A DNA stretch of 64,000 nt from Luteimonas yindakuii (GTDB lineage Bacteria > Pseudomonadota > Gammaproteobacteria > Xanthomonadales > Xanthomonadaceae): NCBI RefSeq assembly GCF_004803715.2, contig NZ_CP039383.2:2232001-2296000 (forward strand), read 5' to 3'. The notes beneath the pieces are model-generated. The model ran no database searches, had not been told where the DNA came from, and saw only the letters and a list, made by a program, of their open reading frames with translations. Shown here one piece after another: positions 63,104 through 64,000 of this stretch. Numbering within the stretch: position 1 is the first letter of the stretch; each line of letters opens with the position of its first letter. The position numbers and the translations under genes are program-made.

Positions 63104-64000
63104 ATGATCGATCCGTGCGCTTCGACCCCCTCCCGCGTTGCCCTCGCCATTGCCCTTGCCCTGTCCGCCGGCGCCGTGAACGCGCAGAACAGCGCCCATC
63201 CCACGACCACCACGCTCGACGCGGTGCAGGTCACGGCGGTGCCGCTGGGCGGTGATGCCGAAGACCTCGCCCATCCCATCGAAGTCCTGCATGGCGAGGC
63301 GTTGGACGACCGCAAGTCCGGCAGCCTGGGCGAAACGGTAGCCTCGCTGCCGGGCGTGCAGAACGGATCCTTCGGCGCAGGGGTCGGCCGGCCGATCATC
63401 CGCGGCCAGGAAGGCCCGCGCGTGCAGGTGCTGGCCGGCGGGATCGGCAACATGGACGCCTCCACGGTCAGCGCCGACCACGCGGTCGGCATCGAGCCGT
63501 TCCTTGCCGACCAGATCGAGGTGCTCAAGGGCCCGGCAAACCTTCTCTACGGCAGCGGCGCGATCGGCGGCGCGGTCAACGTGGTCGACGGCCGCATCGC
63601 GCGCGACGTCCCCGACCGTCCGTTGAGCGGACGCGCCGAACTGCGCGCTGCCAGCGGCAACGACGAACGCGCCGGCATGTTCCGCCTCGATGGCGTCAGC
63701 GGCGACAACCTGGTGCTGCATGTGGACGGCGTGATCCGCAACAGCGGCGACATCGACATTCCGGGCCACGCGCAGCGCACGCACGATCACGACGGCCATC
63801 GGCACGACGAGCATGAGTCGGCCTACGGCAGCCTGCCCAACAGTGCGATCCGCACCCGCGCCGGCGCGTTGGGTGCGACCTGGCTTGGCGAGCGCGGCCA
63901 CCTCGGTGTCGCGCTCAGCACCTATCGCACCAACTACGGGTTGCCCGAAGGTGCGCACGTGCACGCCGGCGACGACGACGGTCATGGCCACGACGATCAC
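63104..64000 (+). CDS. znuD: ZnuD-type zinc TonB-dependent receptor, N-terminal part (runs off the window)
   Basis: First 299 residues. Signal peptide (cleaved near AVNAQ), TonB box-like LDAVQVTAV, plug domain (VASLPGVQNGSFGAGVGRPIIRG, IEVLKGPANLLYGSGAIGGAVNVVDG), then barrel start. His-rich segments typical of ZnuD are present: HDHDGHRHDEHE at about 227-238 and, after STYRTNYGLP, AHVHAGDDDGHGHDDH at the window end. The STYRTNYGLP block and His loops match Neisseria ZnuD. Start ATG 63104; no clear SD. Uptake of zinc from outside the cell is the likely role. Confidence 0.93.
   Translation, partial: MIDPCASTPSRVALAIALALSAGAVNAQNSAHPTTTTLDAVQVTAVPLGGDAEDLAHPIEVLHGEALDDRKSGSLGETVASLPGVQNGSFGAGVGRPIIRGQEGPRVQVLAGGIGNMDASTVSADHAVGIEPFLADQIEVLKGPANLLYGSGAIGGAVNVVDGRIARDVPDRPLSGRAELRAASGNDERAGMFRLDGVSGDNLVLHVDGVIRNSGDIDIPGHAQRTHDHDGHRHDEHESAYGSLPNSAIRTRAGALGATWLGERGHLGVALSTYRTNYGLPEGAHVHAGDDDGHGHDDH

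Noticed and set aside
1..64000. CRISPR array or toxin-antitoxin/phage defence island
   Set aside because: No regularly spaced repeats, cas genes, integrases or paired small genes of toxin-antitoxin type were found in any part of the window.

Overview
The window is high-GC (about two thirds G+C by eye), densely coded gammaproteobacterial DNA. Gene content and order point to the Xanthomonadaceae/Lysobacteraceae (Lysobacter/Luteimonas-like): a fimT-pilV-pilW-pilX-pilY1-pilE minor pilin operon, an Oar-like TonB receptor, petABC-sspA-sspB, miaB-phoH-ybeY-corC, several S9 peptidases and an NPP-type phosphodiesterase. Genus is an inference; there is no rRNA here. I see no CRISPR array, insertion sequence, prophage or integrase, so this reads as core chromosome.

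Layout. 1-1.2 kb: 5' end of uvrB, an orphan GspH/FimT-type pseudopilin and tRNA-Asn(GTT). 1.3-9.7 kb (minus): six-gene type IV pilus minor pilin/PilY1 operon in which most junctions overlap by 4 bases. 10-14.7 kb: ppnN and a large Oar-like outer membrane receptor. 15-17.3 kb: grxD, an SDR and marC in an overlapping operon, with a Fe-SOD-like gene divergent from it; the SDR and the SOD-like protein have both lost key active-site residues. 17.4-20.4 kb: purEK and, divergently, a Trm112-like gene with nadC. 20.4-26.8 kb: FHA protein, DUF3301 protein, sspB, sspA, the cytochrome bc1 complex (petCBA) and a lytic transglycosylase. 26.9-34.8 kb (plus): miaB, phoH, ybeY, corC, a DUF4105 membrane protein, cstA and ybdD. 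34.9-41.8 kb (minus): two tandem DUF819 membrane proteins and two S9 peptidases. 41.9-48.3 kb: isochorismatase-like hydrolase, ABC exporter, ClpP-fold lipoprotein, small membrane proteins, MgtC-like protein, a glycine-zipper protein with an internal duplication, and msrB. 48.5-61.7 kb: histidine degradation genes (hutU; hutF and hutI) split by ThuA/NPP lipoproteins, an Ada-AlkA fusion with ogt, a serine hydrolase and an ECF sigma/anti-sigma pair; a membrane dipeptidase follows hutI. 61.7-64 kb: a gene-free stretch with two related palindromic elements, ribosomal protein THX, and a MerC-like membrane gene divergent from a ZnuD-type zinc TonB receptor with a Zur-box-like site between them.

How the genes work together. 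The pil operon supplies the priming minor pilins and tip adhesin of type IV pili. petABC is the bc1 segment of the respiratory chain. purE/purK act consecutively in purine synthesis. hutU, hutI and hutF cover urocanate to formylglutamate, with hutF implying the deiminase branch. Ada-AlkA plus Ogt form a self-contained alkylation-damage response. cstA-ybdD handle pyruvate/peptide uptake. ZnuD plus the MerC-like protein look like a Zur-controlled zinc acquisition pair.

Best leads for a second look: the pseudoenzyme cluster at 15.6-17.3 kb (SOD-like protein lacking two metal ligands, SDR lacking the Ser and Lys of its catalytic tetrad), the candidate Zur/ZnuD/MerC-like unit at 62.6-64 kb, and the facing pair of about 90-nt palindromic repeats at 61.8-62.2 kb.
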